Source: an uncultured bacterium (GTDB taxonomy: Bacteria; Armatimonadota; JACIXR01). From it: a stretch of 64,000 bases of DNA. The notes under the pieces are model-generated. The model was not told the origin of the DNA and did no database searches. It saw nothing but the letters and a program-made list of their open reading frames with translations. The translations under genes were made by a program, and so were the position numbers. Location: positions 1 to 64,000 of the forward strand of contig CALITO010000004.1 of NCBI GenBank assembly GCA_938041455.1. Reading direction: 5' to 3'. This document shows positions 53,290 through 62,026 of this stretch, piece after piece. Every line of letters starts with the position of its first letter. Position 1 is the first letter of the stretch.

Positions 53290-54429
53290 CTAAAAATCTA
53301 AAGGGGACAGTTTTTCCGGGTGAGGAGCGCGAGCCCTTATAAGCAGTGCCTCTAACAATCCTTCTGCCTTATCTGGATGGAAGGTGCAATATAGAATCTT
53401 CTCGTGGTCTAATGCCTCTATGCGGTCATTCATCGCCTTTATCGCATCTATACAGTTCATAATTGCCCTCTCCGGGGGCATCCGTTCAGGATTGATGTCT
53501 ATGCCGAAATAGCCCCTATATCCATACATCTTGAGCACATAAAGTGTTGCCTCAGCGAGTTCGGGGGAGATAACCCCTACATTTAAGTCTTGGTCATAAT
53601 TGCCCAAGGGTTGGCTATTCCAGTGGGTATGAGCAAGCTTACCGTATTCCATCACCAAACTGTAGGCGTAGGGAGGGTCTTCATAACCCATAAGAATATG
53701 TCCCATCTCGGGGTTAAGCGTCACGAGGGAATGCCCTTCTTGCAAAATTTCCCTGTTTTGGGGAGATTGGAGCACATTTTCCACACGTAATGCGAGGAGG
53801 ATTCCCTCACTGGTTGTTCCATATAGTATTCTTCCTCGTGGTTCATAGGGCTTTGGCTCAAAGGCAATCCTTACACCAGGCACAGCATCCATAGCCTCCG
53901 CTATACCCTCGGCAAACCTTGCCCGCATAGCCTGGAAGTCTACTCCGAAGTTGTTTTCGTAACCATCTATCCCTGGCCAAATTATGGCGAAGTCAGCTTC
54001 TATCTCTTTTACGAGTTCTAAAGTCCTCTTAACTCTCTCTATAGCGGTTCTTCTTACCTCAGGAATAGGTGAAGAGAGGGAACCAAATTTGAACTGGCTC
54101 TCATAGAAAATATTCGCCGCTATACCGACGAGTTTCATCCCACTATCCTTAATAAAGTTCTTCCAAAGGGAGATGTTATCCTCGCTTATCTCGTTGGGAT
54201 AGTGAGCTTCCAAGCCCAAAAGTCCAAATTTCTTCAGGCCCTCCGCTCTGGCGAATATTTCCTCCAGACTCATAGGTGGGGTATATCTGTCGTGAAATCT
54301 ACCACCTGCAGGGGAGAAGAACCACACCCCAGCCGAGAATTTCAGCTCCAAATGAAAACTTTTAAGATGTTCAAGAAGTTCATCTGGTGTTCTTCTTTGT
54401 CCTTGCTCACGGAGGTCTACTAATCTCAT
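53290..54429 (-). CDS. xylose-isomerase-like TIM-barrel protein
   Basis: 379 residues from ATG 54429 (AGGAGGA eight bases before); a longer frame to 54702 is non-coding. Actinobacterial-type xylose isomerase motifs are visible: FSAGVWFFSPAGGRFHDRYTP, GLEAHYPNE, IAFEPKPYEPRGRILYGT, LNPEMGHILMGYEDPP, YDQDLNVG and GIDINPERMPPE. Most metal ligands (Glu, Glu, His, Asp, Asp, Asp) can be placed. The position corresponding to Asp245 of Streptomyces enzymes, in HIDLNGQ, is His in HTHWNSQ. It could therefore be an isomerase for another sugar or a divergent epimerase. The gene is monocistronic, divergent from lptC. Confidence 0.82.
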   Translation of the reverse strand: MRLVDLREQGQRRTPDELLEHLKSFHLELKFSAGVWFFSPAGGRFHDRYTPPMSLEEIFARAEGLKKFGLLGLEAHYPNEISEDNISLWKNFIKDSGMKLVGIAANIFYESQFKFGSLSSPIPEVRRTAIERVKRTLELVKEIEADFAIIWPGIDGYENNFGVDFQAMRARFAEGIAEAMDAVPGVRIAFEPKPYEPRGRILYGTTSEGILLALRVENVLQSPQNREILQEGHSLVTLNPEMGHILMGYEDPPYAYSLVMEYGKLAHTHWNSQPLGNYDQDLNVGVISPELAEATLYVLKMYGYRGYFGIDINPERMPPERAIMNCIDAIKAMNDRIEALDHEKILYCTFHPDKAEGLLEALLIRARAPHPEKLSPLDF

Positions 54430-54484
54430 CTGGATATTCCTCCTCTTTATTGATATTTTCTTTGCCCCTATTATAATTTTTAAT

Positions 54485-55024
54485 GTGAAGAAAGCAAAGT
54501 ATTTACTCATTGGCTTTATACTACTAATTACTGGAGGAGGGCTTTTTTTTCTCTCTCGCGAAGAGGTGAGGAAAGAAACACCCGGAAATATTTCTTTCCG
54601 CATGCTCTTGAACAAAGCCCATATAGTAGGGCGGCATAATGGTAAACTGCAGTGGGAATTAGAGGCGGACAAGACGGAGAAAAGTTCGGATGAACGGTTC
54701 ACTTACCTTTACGGAATTAAGAAAGGAATATTTTATGAATGGGAAGAAGGAAAACTATATTTTGAAGCTGAAAAGGCGAGTTACGATAACCTCACAAAAA
54801 GACTCCAGTTGGAAGATGTCCACATCTGGTATAAGGATATAAACGCCCGGGCACCTGTTTTAGTTTGGGATGGGGAGAAAGGATTAATTATATGCGAGAA
54901 GGGAGCGGATTTTCAAATCCAGAAATCCTCTCTAAAAGGAAATTACATAGAAGTAGATTTAAGGAACTCCTCTATACTTGTGAATAAGGGGATATTAAAA
55001 ACGAAGGTGGGGGGAATACTATGA
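54485..55024 (+). CDS. lptC: LptC-like lipopolysaccharide-export protein
   Basis: 179 residues from GTG 54485. One N-terminal transmembrane segment (YLLIGFILLITGGGLFFL) is followed by a beta-jellyroll OstA-like domain (HIVGRHNGKLQWELEADKTEKS, KLYFEAEKASYDNLTKRLQL), as in LptC, which links the inner-membrane LPS ABC transporter to LptA. Similarity is weak, as always in this family; the adjacent LptA-like gene (4-base overlap) supports the call. It implies an outer membrane with LPS-like lipid. No lptB, lptF or lptG lies here. Confidence 0.75.
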   Translation: MKKAKYLLIGFILLITGGGLFFLSREEVRKETPGNISFRMLLNKAHIVGRHNGKLQWELEADKTEKSSDERFTYLYGIKKGIFYEWEEGKLYFEAEKASYDNLTKRLQLEDVHIWYKDINARAPVLVWDGEKGLIICEKGADFQIQKSSLKGNYIEVDLRNSSILVNKGILKTKVGGIL

Positions 55025-55746
55025 TGAAGAAGATCGTGTTCCTCCTAATAGGTATGCTCGCTCTCCTTTCCCTTCCACCGGTTACTGTTCCCCAGGAGGA
55101 TAAAGAAGAGGAAAGGGATATAGAGTTTCGCTTTGAGAAAGCGAGATATGATCATAAGGCGAAGACTTACACATTTACCAAGGGGGAGTTGGTGGATGTA
55201 AAGGAAAAAGCAAAAGTGCAGGCGGAGGAAATAGTTTACAGTGAGGAAACGGAAAAGGCAACTGCCCAGGGTAATCTTGAGTTCAGCGACGAGGAAAATG
55301 TGATAACTGCACCTCTTTTGAGCGTGGATTTGAAGGAAAAGATAGCCATTTTAGAGGGAGGGGTAAGCATCGTGAACATCCATAAGCCCAAAGAGGGAAA
55401 GGAAGAAAGGAAGGAAGGATTGAAAAAATATTGGAAGGAGAAAACGCTTTTAAATTGTCAGAAAGTTACTTATAATTATAAAGATAAAGTTGCTCATTTA
55501 GATGGTAAGGTGTTTATCTCTCAAGAGGATAAAGAGCTAACAGCTAACAAGGTGATATGGTTAGGGAAAGAGGAAAAAATTATATTAGAGGGCGATGTTT
55601 TCTTTAAAGATGATAAGGGACAGACTCTGCGTTGTAGCAAGATGGTTATTTACACCAAGGAGGATAACGAATGGATTGACATAGAAGGACCACTCAGCGG
55701 GATTTTTAAATTAAAAGAGAAAAAAGAAGAAACTCCTTCCCAATAA
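55021..55746 (+). CDS. lptA: LptA/OstA-like periplasmic lipopolysaccharide transport protein
   Basis: 241 residues with a signal peptide (MMKKIVFLLIGMLALLSLPPV). The body is a series of OstA repeats, for example VQAEEIVYSEETEKATAQGN, VITAPLLSVDLKEKIAILEGG, CQKVTYNYKDKVAHLDGKV and TANKVIWLGKEEKIILEGDV. LptA bridges the periplasm by stacking jellyrolls. A charged, Lys/Glu-rich insertion (about 115-145) interrupts the repeats. Typical LptA is about 170-185 residues; this one is longer, so it may be a related OstA-family component. Confidence 0.8.
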   Translation: MMKKIVFLLIGMLALLSLPPVTVPQEDKEEERDIEFRFEKARYDHKAKTYTFTKGELVDVKEKAKVQAEEIVYSEETEKATAQGNLEFSDEENVITAPLLSVDLKEKIAILEGGVSIVNIHKPKEGKEERKEGLKKYWKEKTLLNCQKVTYNYKDKVAHLDGKVFISQEDKELTANKVIWLGKEEKIILEGDVFFKDDKGQTLRCSKMVIYTKEDNEWIDIEGPLSGIFKLKEKKEETPSQ

Positions 55747-55763
55747 TCTGAAGCATTGCTCTC

Positions 55764-55792
55764 TTGAGATTATTTGGAATCGCTTTTATATA
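55764..55792 (+). promoter_or_regulatory. possible promoter of the AmmeMemoRadiSam B gene
   Basis: TTGAGA (55764-55769), a 17-base spacer and TATATA (55787-55792), followed by AAGGAAGGAGGT ahead of ATG 55814. Confidence 0.5.
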
Positions 55793-55813
55793 AGGAAGGA
55801 GGTAAAAGGAAAA

Positions 55814-56656
55814 ATGAGTCGTAGACCCGCTGTCGCTGGTCTCTTCTATGAGCGTGATAAAGAGAGGTTGATTAAACAAATAGAGGCCTGTTTTGAGGGT
55901 AAATTCGGCCCTGGAAAATTACCCGAGGTTAAACGAGGGGAAGGAAGGCTTCTCGCCTTAATAAGCCCTCACGCTGGCTATATGTATTCGGGTCAAGCAG
56001 CTGCACACGCTTTTTACGCCTTGGCGGAGGATGGACCTCCTGAGAGAATAGTAATAATAGGCCCGAATCACCATGCGGTGGGGGCGCAGGTAGCACTCTT
56101 TCCTCGGGGCGAGTGGCAAACTCCCTTGGGAAGCGTCAAAATAGATGAAGAGTTAGCGAGAGAGATATTAGCGAATAGCGAACTCATAAAGGAGGACCCC
56201 GCTGCTCACCTCCTTGAGCACTCCATCGAGGTTCAACTCCCCTTTCTCCAATATATTTTCAAAGACAAATTTTCCTTCGTTCCCATAGTCGTTTACGAAC
56301 AAACTTTACCCGTGGGAATAGATATAGGCAATACCTTAGCCAAAGTCTTGAATGGGGAAAGAGCAGTTATTATCGCCAGCACCGACTTTACCCATTACGA
56401 GCCCAAAGTGGTGGCTATGGAGAAGGACCAAATGGTAATAAATTGCATCAAGAATTTAGATGAGAGGGGTCTTTTCCTCACAGTAGGTAAATACCATATA
56501 ACTATGTGCGGACCTGCGGGAGTTGTTGCAGCTATTGTGTTTGCGAAACAGAAAGGAGCAAAAGAGGGCATTCTTTATCAGTATTACACCTCGGGGGATA
56601 TAATTGGTGATATGCTTGAGGTAGTTGGCTACGCCTCAATGGGTATAGTGAAATGA
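55814..56656 (+). CDS. amrB: AmmeMemoRadiSam system protein B (MEMO1 family)
   Basis: 280 residues. MEMO-family motifs: RRPAVAGLFYE, LLALISPHAGYMYSGQAAAHAFYAL, VIIGPNHHAVGAQVALFP, LLEHSIEVQLPFLQYIF, VIIASTDFTHYEP and CGPAGVVAAIVFAK. It is related to class III extradiol dioxygenases; the His and Cys metal site is present. In many bacteria it is encoded with an AMMECR1 protein and a radical-SAM protein; neither lies here, and the next gene is a UPF0280 protein. The biochemical role is unknown. It overlaps that neighbour by four bases. Confidence 0.93.
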   Translation: MSRRPAVAGLFYERDKERLIKQIEACFEGKFGPGKLPEVKRGEGRLLALISPHAGYMYSGQAAAHAFYALAEDGPPERIVIIGPNHHAVGAQVALFPRGEWQTPLGSVKIDEELAREILANSELIKEDPAAHLLEHSIEVQLPFLQYIFKDKFSFVPIVVYEQTLPVGIDIGNTLAKVLNGERAVIIASTDFTHYEPKVVAMEKDQMVINCIKNLDERGLFLTVGKYHITMCGPAGVVAAIVFAKQKGAKEGILYQYYTSGDIIGDMLEVVGYASMGIVK

Positions 56657-57384
56657 AATACCAAATCCCTTTTTATAGGAACAGCATAAAAGAGGACGAA
56701 CTTGTTACATATAGAGTGAAAATAAAGCAAACAGATCTTCTTATAAGGACTGTTAAGGAGTATAGGGAGGTAGCGGAAAGAAAAACGAGGGAAATAAGGC
56801 GCCAATTGGAGGATTATATAGAAAAGGACCCTCCTTTCCTGTATAGCTTCCAACCTTATCCGGTGAGCGGTGATGCTCCCGAGATAGTCAGGTTAATGGC
56901 GAGTGCTTCGCTCTTAGTAGGAGTGGGACCTATGGCTGCGGTGGCAGGGGCTATAGCGGAATTAGTGGGCAAAGAACTCCTCAAATACAGTGAGGAGGTA
57001 ATAGTGGAAAACGGGGGTGATATCTTTATAAAGTGTAAAAAACCCCGTTTAGTAGGGATATATGCGGGGGAAAGTTCTCCCTTCTCCAATAAGGTTGCTC
57101 TTCTTGTTCAACCTGAGGAAACACCCCTGGGTATTTGTACTTCCTCAGGAACAGTAGGGCCTTCCTTTAGTATGGGGGAAGCGGATGCGGTGGTTGCCAT
57201 TGCTCATTCGCCCGCCCTCGCCGATGCTTCCGCCACCGCGCTCGCTAACATAGTGAAGAAAAATATACCTATTAAAGAAGCCTCCCAGAAAGCACAAGAA
57301 ATAAAGGGATTAAAAGGAGTTGTAATAATAAAAGGGGATAAGTTGGCAGTATGGGGGGAGGTAAACCTGGTTTCTCTCTCCTAA
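56653..57384 (+). CDS. UPF0280 family protein (ApbE-like fold)
   Basis: 243 residues. Family features: YRVKIKQTDLLIRTVKEY at the N-terminus, MASASLLVGVGPMAAVAGAIAELVG, the EEVIVENGGDIFIK strand, and LGICTSSGTVGPSFSMGEADAVVAIA, with the ADASATALAN tail. These match the UPF0280/ApbE-like fold, where ApbE flavinylates proteins; the catalytic residues of ApbE are not obvious. Overlap with the MEMO1-like gene implies coupled translation. Function not established. Confidence 0.88.
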   Translation: MKYQIPFYRNSIKEDELVTYRVKIKQTDLLIRTVKEYREVAERKTREIRRQLEDYIEKDPPFLYSFQPYPVSGDAPEIVRLMASASLLVGVGPMAAVAGAIAELVGKELLKYSEEVIVENGGDIFIKCKKPRLVGIYAGESSPFSNKVALLVQPEETPLGICTSSGTVGPSFSMGEADAVVAIAHSPALADASATALANIVKKNIPIKEASQKAQEIKGLKGVVIIKGDKLAVWGEVNLVSLS

Positions 57385-57389
57385 AACAC

Positions 57390-57418
57390 TTGAAAAAAAC
57401 TCCAAAAAGAGGCATAAT
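57390..57418 (+). promoter_or_regulatory. possible promoter of the zinc-ribbon/CsgG cluster
   Basis: TTGAAA (57390-57395), a 17-base spacer and CATAAT (57413-57418). The start near 57425 would give a short leader with GGAGGTGA before TTG 57446. Confidence 0.6.
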
Positions 57419-57445
57419 TAATTTTAAGAAATGGAGGTGAACAAA

Positions 57446-57772
57446 TTGCCCACTCGTCTAATAATCCGCTGTTCTTCTTGCGGGAAAAGGATTTCCCCGA
57501 GCAACATCCTGCAGGTGTCCTTCTATTACAGATTATTAGGACAGAGTTTCGTCTCTATCAAATATAAGTGCCCTCGCTGCAGGAGATTAGGAGAATATGT
57601 GGTAGGGGAGAAACAATGGAATACCTCCCTGTTGCTCTCTTCAGGAGGTGAGCTGACCCTCAAAGAGTTGGAGAAGTTCAATAAAATGGAGAAGATAACT
57701 CCGGAGGAGATGTTGGATTTTCACCTCCATTTGCAGGAAAGCGAAAATTGGATAAAGGAGTTGGTTAAATGA
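57446..57772 (+). CDS. small zinc-ribbon protein
   Basis: 108 residues from TTG 57446, chosen because the ATG at 57431 is itself part of the ribosome site (GGAGGTGA) and has no site of its own. Two CxxC pairs, CSSC near residue 9 and CPRC near residue 36, flank a strand-turn-strand typical of zinc ribbons. A charged helix forms the C-terminal half (LTLKELEKFNKMEKITPEEML). It could bind RNA, DNA or protein. It overlaps the following secreted-protein gene by four bases. Confidence 0.72.
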   Translation: MPTRLIIRCSSCGKRISPSNILQVSFYYRLLGQSFVSIKYKCPRCRRLGEYVVGEKQWNTSLLLSSGGELTLKELEKFNKMEKITPEEMLDFHLHLQESENWIKELVK

Positions 57773-58359
57773 GGGGGTATACTCTCCCTCTATTAATAAC
57801 TCTACCTTTCTTTGCTTTTACTGCCCCCCTGGTGGAGATAGCTTCCCCTAAAGCAAGTAGCTACCTCTCTTTTCTCAAAAAAAGCTTTTCCCAGGCGAAA
57901 TTAAATATAGTAGTGTATCCCAAATATCGCTCTCCTCATATATCGGTTAATGGCAGTTTTCTATCTTCTTTAAATGCTGAGGAAAGGGCGAAAGTTGATT
58001 TAAAGAAAAAAATAGAAAAAGCCTTTCAACAAGAGAAGTCTACTAAAATTGGGTTTGATTCCCTTAGCATAAACCATAAGAATAAAGGATTTTTCTTTTC
58101 CTTTGCCCCCTGCAATTATGGCAAAACCGATTTTCGCGGTAGATGGGTTGCCTTCGTAACGGAAGAAGATGGTCGTCTACTTCATCGCGCCGAGGGGAGA
58201 TTGGAAATTCCCTCTGGAGCCTGCGGACGCCCTATAAATTTCAACTGGCTGGGGAAACACAAGTCTTCCAAACTCGTTTTCATAGTTGCCCTTTTTGACG
58301 AGAAGGGCAAATACATAATCTCAAAATCTAACTTAGAAACGGAGGCGAAGGGGAAATGA
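57769..58359 (+). CDS. secreted protein of unknown function
   Basis: 196 residues with a signal peptide (YTLPLLITLPFFAFTAP). The mature chain is basic and mainly beta (LNIVVYPKYRSPHISVNGSF, GFFFSFAPCNYGKTDFRGRW) with two cysteines in the centre, CNYG and ACGR. No family recognised. It overlaps both neighbours by four bases and so is strictly operonic with the zinc ribbon and the CsgG-like gene; a role as partner of the latter is inference. Confidence 0.72.
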   Translation: MRGYTLPLLITLPFFAFTAPLVEIASPKASSYLSFLKKSFSQAKLNIVVYPKYRSPHISVNGSFLSSLNAEERAKVDLKKKIEKAFQQEKSTKIGFDSLSINHKNKGFFFSFAPCNYGKTDFRGRWVAFVTEEDGRLLHRAEGRLEIPSGACGRPINFNWLGKHKSSKLVFIVALFDEKGKYIISKSNLETEAKGK

Positions 58360-59273
58360 AAAGAGGTTTTGGTTTCATTGTTCTCTTATTTCTGGTCTCC
58401 TCTCTCTTCTCCCAAGAAGTGGCCCCTAATTTAAAGAAAAGGATAGCGGTTATACCTTTTGATAGCGAGGTTGTTAGCACCCCCAATCTGGGAAGAATTG
58501 TGGGTGAGATGTTTACTACAGCCCTCGTTCGCTTAGGTGCCTTTGATGTCATAGAGAGAAGTAAGATAGAAGCGATTACACAAGAGTTGAAGTTCCAGCA
58601 ATCAGGGATGGTGGACCCCTCCACAGCAGTTGCAATTGGCAAATTGCTGGGTGTCGAGTACATACTTACGGGAACGATAACGGAATTCGGCATCAGGGAG
58701 GAGAAAAAAGGAGGGATCTTGGGCTTCTTCAAGAACCTCTTTGGTGGAGGAGCTAAGAAAATAAGTAAAGCGAGGATTAAATTTGACTTCCGCATAATAG
58801 ATGTGGCAACGGGTAAGATATTCTTCGCGGATACGGGGGAAGGGGAGGAAAAACAAAGCAGTTTCGCTTTTGGTGTAGGAACAGACCTTGAAAAATGGAT
58901 AGGGGGTATAGGGACGGAATCCAAGGAATGGGAACAAAGTGCCTTTTCTAAAGCCACACGTAAAGCGGTTGATAATGCGATAGGGAAATTTGCTCTTTTG
59001 TTTTCCCCTCAAGGAAAGGTTATAGCACGCGAAAAGAAGACGGTGATAGTAGATATAGGTGCCTCGGCTGGGCTCAAAGAGGGAATGCTCCTTGAGGTTT
59101 ACCGGATACACCCAATAAAGGATGAGGAGGGGAACATCGTCTGGGTAGATAGGACGAAGGTAGGGGAAATAAAAATAATAGAGGTGCGGGAGGATAAAGC
59201 AAAAGGGGAGATTATCTCTGAGACGCAAAGCGTGCGCCAAGGCGACCTCGCTTTTCCACTACTTAAAAAGTAA
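58356..59273 (+). CDS. CsgG-like secreted/outer-membrane-associated protein
   Basis: 305 residues with a signal peptide ending SSLFSQE and no lipobox. The CsgG/HfaB-type fold is recognised from KKRIAVIPFDSEVVSTPNLGRIV, EMFTTALVRLGAFDVIERSKIEAI, IGKLLGVEYILTGTITEFG and KFDFRIIDVATGKIFFADTGEGE. CsgG forms the curli secretion pore in the outer membrane, but many homologues are regulators of unknown role. A C-terminal extension (REKKTVIVDIGASAGLKEGMLLEVYR) resembles the flagellar/tip FlgT-type module. No curli subunit or CsgEF was found nearby. Confidence 0.82.
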   Translation: MKRGFGFIVLLFLVSSLFSQEVAPNLKKRIAVIPFDSEVVSTPNLGRIVGEMFTTALVRLGAFDVIERSKIEAITQELKFQQSGMVDPSTAVAIGKLLGVEYILTGTITEFGIREEKKGGILGFFKNLFGGGAKKISKARIKFDFRIIDVATGKIFFADTGEGEEKQSSFAFGVGTDLEKWIGGIGTESKEWEQSAFSKATRKAVDNAIGKFALLFSPQGKVIAREKKTVIVDIGASAGLKEGMLLEVYRIHPIKDEEGNIVWVDRTKVGEIKIIEVREDKAKGEIISETQSVRQGDLAFPLLKK

Positions 59274-59288
59274 GGGAATATCGGGAAT

Positions 59289-61151
59289 ATGTTAGAGAGC
59301 ATAAGGTCGCCCAAGGACATAAAGAAATTTTCCCGTGGGCAGTTATATGCTCTCGCTAAGGAGATAAGAGAAAGAATCTTAGATGTAGTTTCAAAGAACG
59401 GGGGGCATTTAGCTCCGAGCTTAGGAGCGGTAGAACTGATAATAGCTCTCCATTATGTTTTTGACTCCCCAAAAGACAAATTGATTTTCGATGTAGGGCA
59501 TCAGGCTTATGCCCATAAACTTCTCACCGGTAGGGCTGGAAAGTTCGACACCCTACGCAAGATGGGGGGATTGTCCGGTTTCTTAAAGCGTTCGGAGAGC
59601 GAACACGATCTTTTTGGTGCCGGACACGCTTCAACTTCCCTGGCGGCAGCACTCGGTTTTGCTGTAGCAAGAGACGCAAAAGGGGAAAACTACGAAGTAA
59701 TAGCGATAATAGGTGATGGAGGATTAACAGGGGGATTGAGCTGGGAAGCACTCAATAACATAGGGCATTTGAAAAAGAAAATTATCGTTGTCCTAAACGA
59801 TAACGAAATGTCCATCAGCAGGAGTATAGGAGCTATCTCGGAGTATTTATCCCGCATAAGGACTGAACCAAGCTATCTCAAGGTAAAGGAGGATTTGGAA
59901 TTCCTACTCAAACGAATCCCTTTGGGTTTACCCCTTTGGGAAGGTATTCAGCGGGTGAAAGAAGCGGTGAAACACCTCTTCGTGCCCGGGATGATTTTTG
60001 AAGAGCTCGGTTTCACTTATCTGGGACCAATAGATGGTCATAACATTGAAGCATTGATAGAAATATTGAAACGAGCAAGAAATGTTGAGGGACCCACGAT
60101 AGTGCATATCCTCACAAAGAAGGGAAGAGGATACCCATTCGCTGAGGAGAAGCCAGAAATATTCCACGGGGTTCCCCCTTTCGTTTTGGAAACAGGAGAA
60201 ATTCTTGAACCAGATTTTCCCCCCACCTATACGGAGGTCTTCGCTCGTTCTCTTGTGAGGTTTGGGGAAAAGGACGAGAGAATAACAGCGATAACCGCTG
60301 CTATGCCTTTGGGAACCGGACTTTCCCTTTTTGCCAAGCGATTCCCCGAGCGTTTCTACGATATGGGAATGGGAGAAGCTTGTGCTGTTACTTTCGCCGC
60401 AGGCTTAGCTTGTGAAGGATTCAAGCCCGTGGTTGCCATTTACTCTACCTTCCTTCAAAGGTCCTATGATATGATAATCCATGATGTATGTTTGCAAAAC
60501 CTCCCGGTGGTCTTCGCCATAGATAGAGCAGGGCTCGTTGGTGAAGATGGAGCAACTCATCATGGGATTTTCGACATAGCTTATCTTTTACCCATCCCCA
60601 ACATCGTTATCTCCGCTCCCGCAAACGAGTGGGAGTTGGCTTCGCTCCTCAAAACAGCATTGCAGGCCAACTGCCCCTTTGCTATACGCTATCCCAAAGA
60701 AAGGGGGATAGGTATCCCCTTTGATAATCCCGAGGTTTTACCCATAGGCAAGGGAGAATTATTAAAGGAGGGGGAAGCCCTTTGCATAATAGCGGTGGGC
60801 ACCACTCTCAATATCGCTAGGAAAGCGGTTAAAATGTTGGAGGAAGAAGGCATAGAGGCCTCACTAGTTAATCCCCGCTTCCTCAAGCCCCTCGATGAAG
60901 AGCTTATACTTCCTCTGTGCACAACTACAAAAAGGGTGCTTGTTGTGGAGGATGGGATTATTTATGGAGGGTTCGGTTCCCATTTGGCGAGCCTTTTAGC
61001 GGAGAAAGGGGTAAAGGGGATAAGGGTGAAATTGATTGGCATAAAGGGGTTCGTAGAGCAGGGCAAAAGGGAAGAGCTCCTTTCCCTATTTGGTTTAACA
61101 CCCGAGGGAATATATACCTCTGCGAAGAATTTGCTGGCAGAATCTGAATAA
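59289..61151 (+). CDS. dxs: 1-deoxy-D-xylulose-5-phosphate synthase
   Basis: 620 residues. Thiamine-diphosphate enzyme motifs: HYVFDSPKDKLIFDVGHQAYAHKLLTGR, AGHASTSLAAALGFAVARD, IGDGGLTGGLSWEALNNIG, YLGPIDGHNIEALIE and LPVVFAIDRAGLVGEDGATHHG. It condenses pyruvate and glyceraldehyde 3-phosphate as the first step of the MEP isoprenoid pathway, also feeding thiamine and pyridoxal synthesis. PLP here is made by PdxS/T, so its main role is isoprenoids and thiamine. It follows the CsgG-like gene by 15 bases. Confidence 0.97.
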   Translation: MLESIRSPKDIKKFSRGQLYALAKEIRERILDVVSKNGGHLAPSLGAVELIIALHYVFDSPKDKLIFDVGHQAYAHKLLTGRAGKFDTLRKMGGLSGFLKRSESEHDLFGAGHASTSLAAALGFAVARDAKGENYEVIAIIGDGGLTGGLSWEALNNIGHLKKKIIVVLNDNEMSISRSIGAISEYLSRIRTEPSYLKVKEDLEFLLKRIPLGLPLWEGIQRVKEAVKHLFVPGMIFEELGFTYLGPIDGHNIEALIEILKRARNVEGPTIVHILTKKGRGYPFAEEKPEIFHGVPPFVLETGEILEPDFPPTYTEVFARSLVRFGEKDERITAITAAMPLGTGLSLFAKRFPERFYDMGMGEACAVTFAAGLACEGFKPVVAIYSTFLQRSYDMIIHDVCLQNLPVVFAIDRAGLVGEDGATHHGIFDIAYLLPIPNIVISAPANEWELASLLKTALQANCPFAIRYPKERGIGIPFDNPEVLPIGKGELLKEGEALCIIAVGTTLNIARKAVKMLEEEGIEASLVNPRFLKPLDEELILPLCTTTKRVLVVEDGIIYGGFGSHLASLLAEKGVKGIRVKLIGIKGFVEQGKREELLSLFGLTPEGIYTSAKNLLAESE

Positions 61152-61213
61152 TCCATAACTGGCATAAATTTTTGTTGCTATCGTTGGGAAGAAACTTTAA
61201 ACTTGTCCTTGAA

Positions 61214-62026
61214 ATGGAAACGGTTTATCCCGTAATAAAATTCAAATACCAGCAAACTCCCAAGCTTTTATCCATCGTTCACCCATCTATGGGTAAACCC
61301 CCGCTAAGGTATATAGGGTTTTCCTTACTCAATCTAAATGTGGGGGAAAGTCATAGTATAGAAATCTCCCAAATGGAATGTTTACTTCTGCTTTTAAAGG
61401 GCAAAGGCTGGGTAGAATATAAAGGCAAAAAAATCCCTTTGGGTGAGCGGAAAAGCTTCCTCGGGGAAAAAGCTTGGGCGATTTATCTTCCCCCAAATAG
61501 CCGATTCACTATCTATGCGGAGAAGGAATTAGAAGCAGGTCTCTGTTTAGCGGTAGCGGATGGGAAAGGCGAGGTGGCGGTGGTAAGGCCCGAGGATGTG
61601 AGAGTAAGAAAGGTAGGGGAGGGAAATTTTTATAGAGAGGTTCACGATGTTCTCGGTGAGGATATACCCGCTCAAAGACTGCTTGTAGGGGAAACCTTCA
61701 ATCCACCTGGGAACTGGTCATCCTATCCCCCTCATAGACACGATGAGCACAACCCCCCTGAAAGGATAAGATTAGAGGAGATATACCATTTTCGTCTCGA
61801 GCCCCAGCAGGGCTTCGCTTTAATGAGACTCTATGACGATGGTTTATCACTTAACCAAGCTTTTGTAATAGAGAACAGGGATACCGTGATAATTACCAAA
61901 GGTTATCATCCCGTGGTATCCGCCCCGGGTTATTCCCTATACTACCTTTGGATTTTAGGAGGAGAGGAAAGGAAGCTCCTTCCTATCAATGACCCTGTTC
62001 ATCAATGGGTGATGGACCGGATATGA
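61214..62026 (+). CDS. iolB: 5-deoxy-glucuronate isomerase
   Basis: 270 residues from ATG 61214, the usual IolB length; open frame upstream to TTG 61172 lacks a ribosome site. Bicupin family: GFSLLNLNVGESHSIE in the first cupin, and SYPPHRHDEHNPPERIRLEEIYHFRL in the second, with the metal-binding histidines and Glu, then TVIITKGYHPVVSAPGYSLYYLWIL. It acts in myo-inositol catabolism. None of iolA, C, D, E, G is adjacent; the substrate may differ. It ends in an ATGA overlap with the next gene. Confidence 0.9.
   Translation: METVYPVIKFKYQQTPKLLSIVHPSMGKPPLRYIGFSLLNLNVGESHSIEISQMECLLLLLKGKGWVEYKGKKIPLGERKSFLGEKAWAIYLPPNSRFTIYAEKELEAGLCLAVADGKGEVAVVRPEDVRVRKVGEGNFYREVHDVLGEDIPAQRLLVGETFNPPGNWSSYPPHRHDEHNPPERIRLEEIYHFRLEPQQGFALMRLYDDGLSLNQAFVIENRDTVIITKGYHPVVSAPGYSLYYLWILGGEERKLLPINDPVHQWVMDRI

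Noticed and set aside
54430-54702. N-terminal extension of the xylose-isomerase-like protein
   Set aside because: It runs through the divergent lptC region; ATG 54429 has a clear AGGAGGA site.
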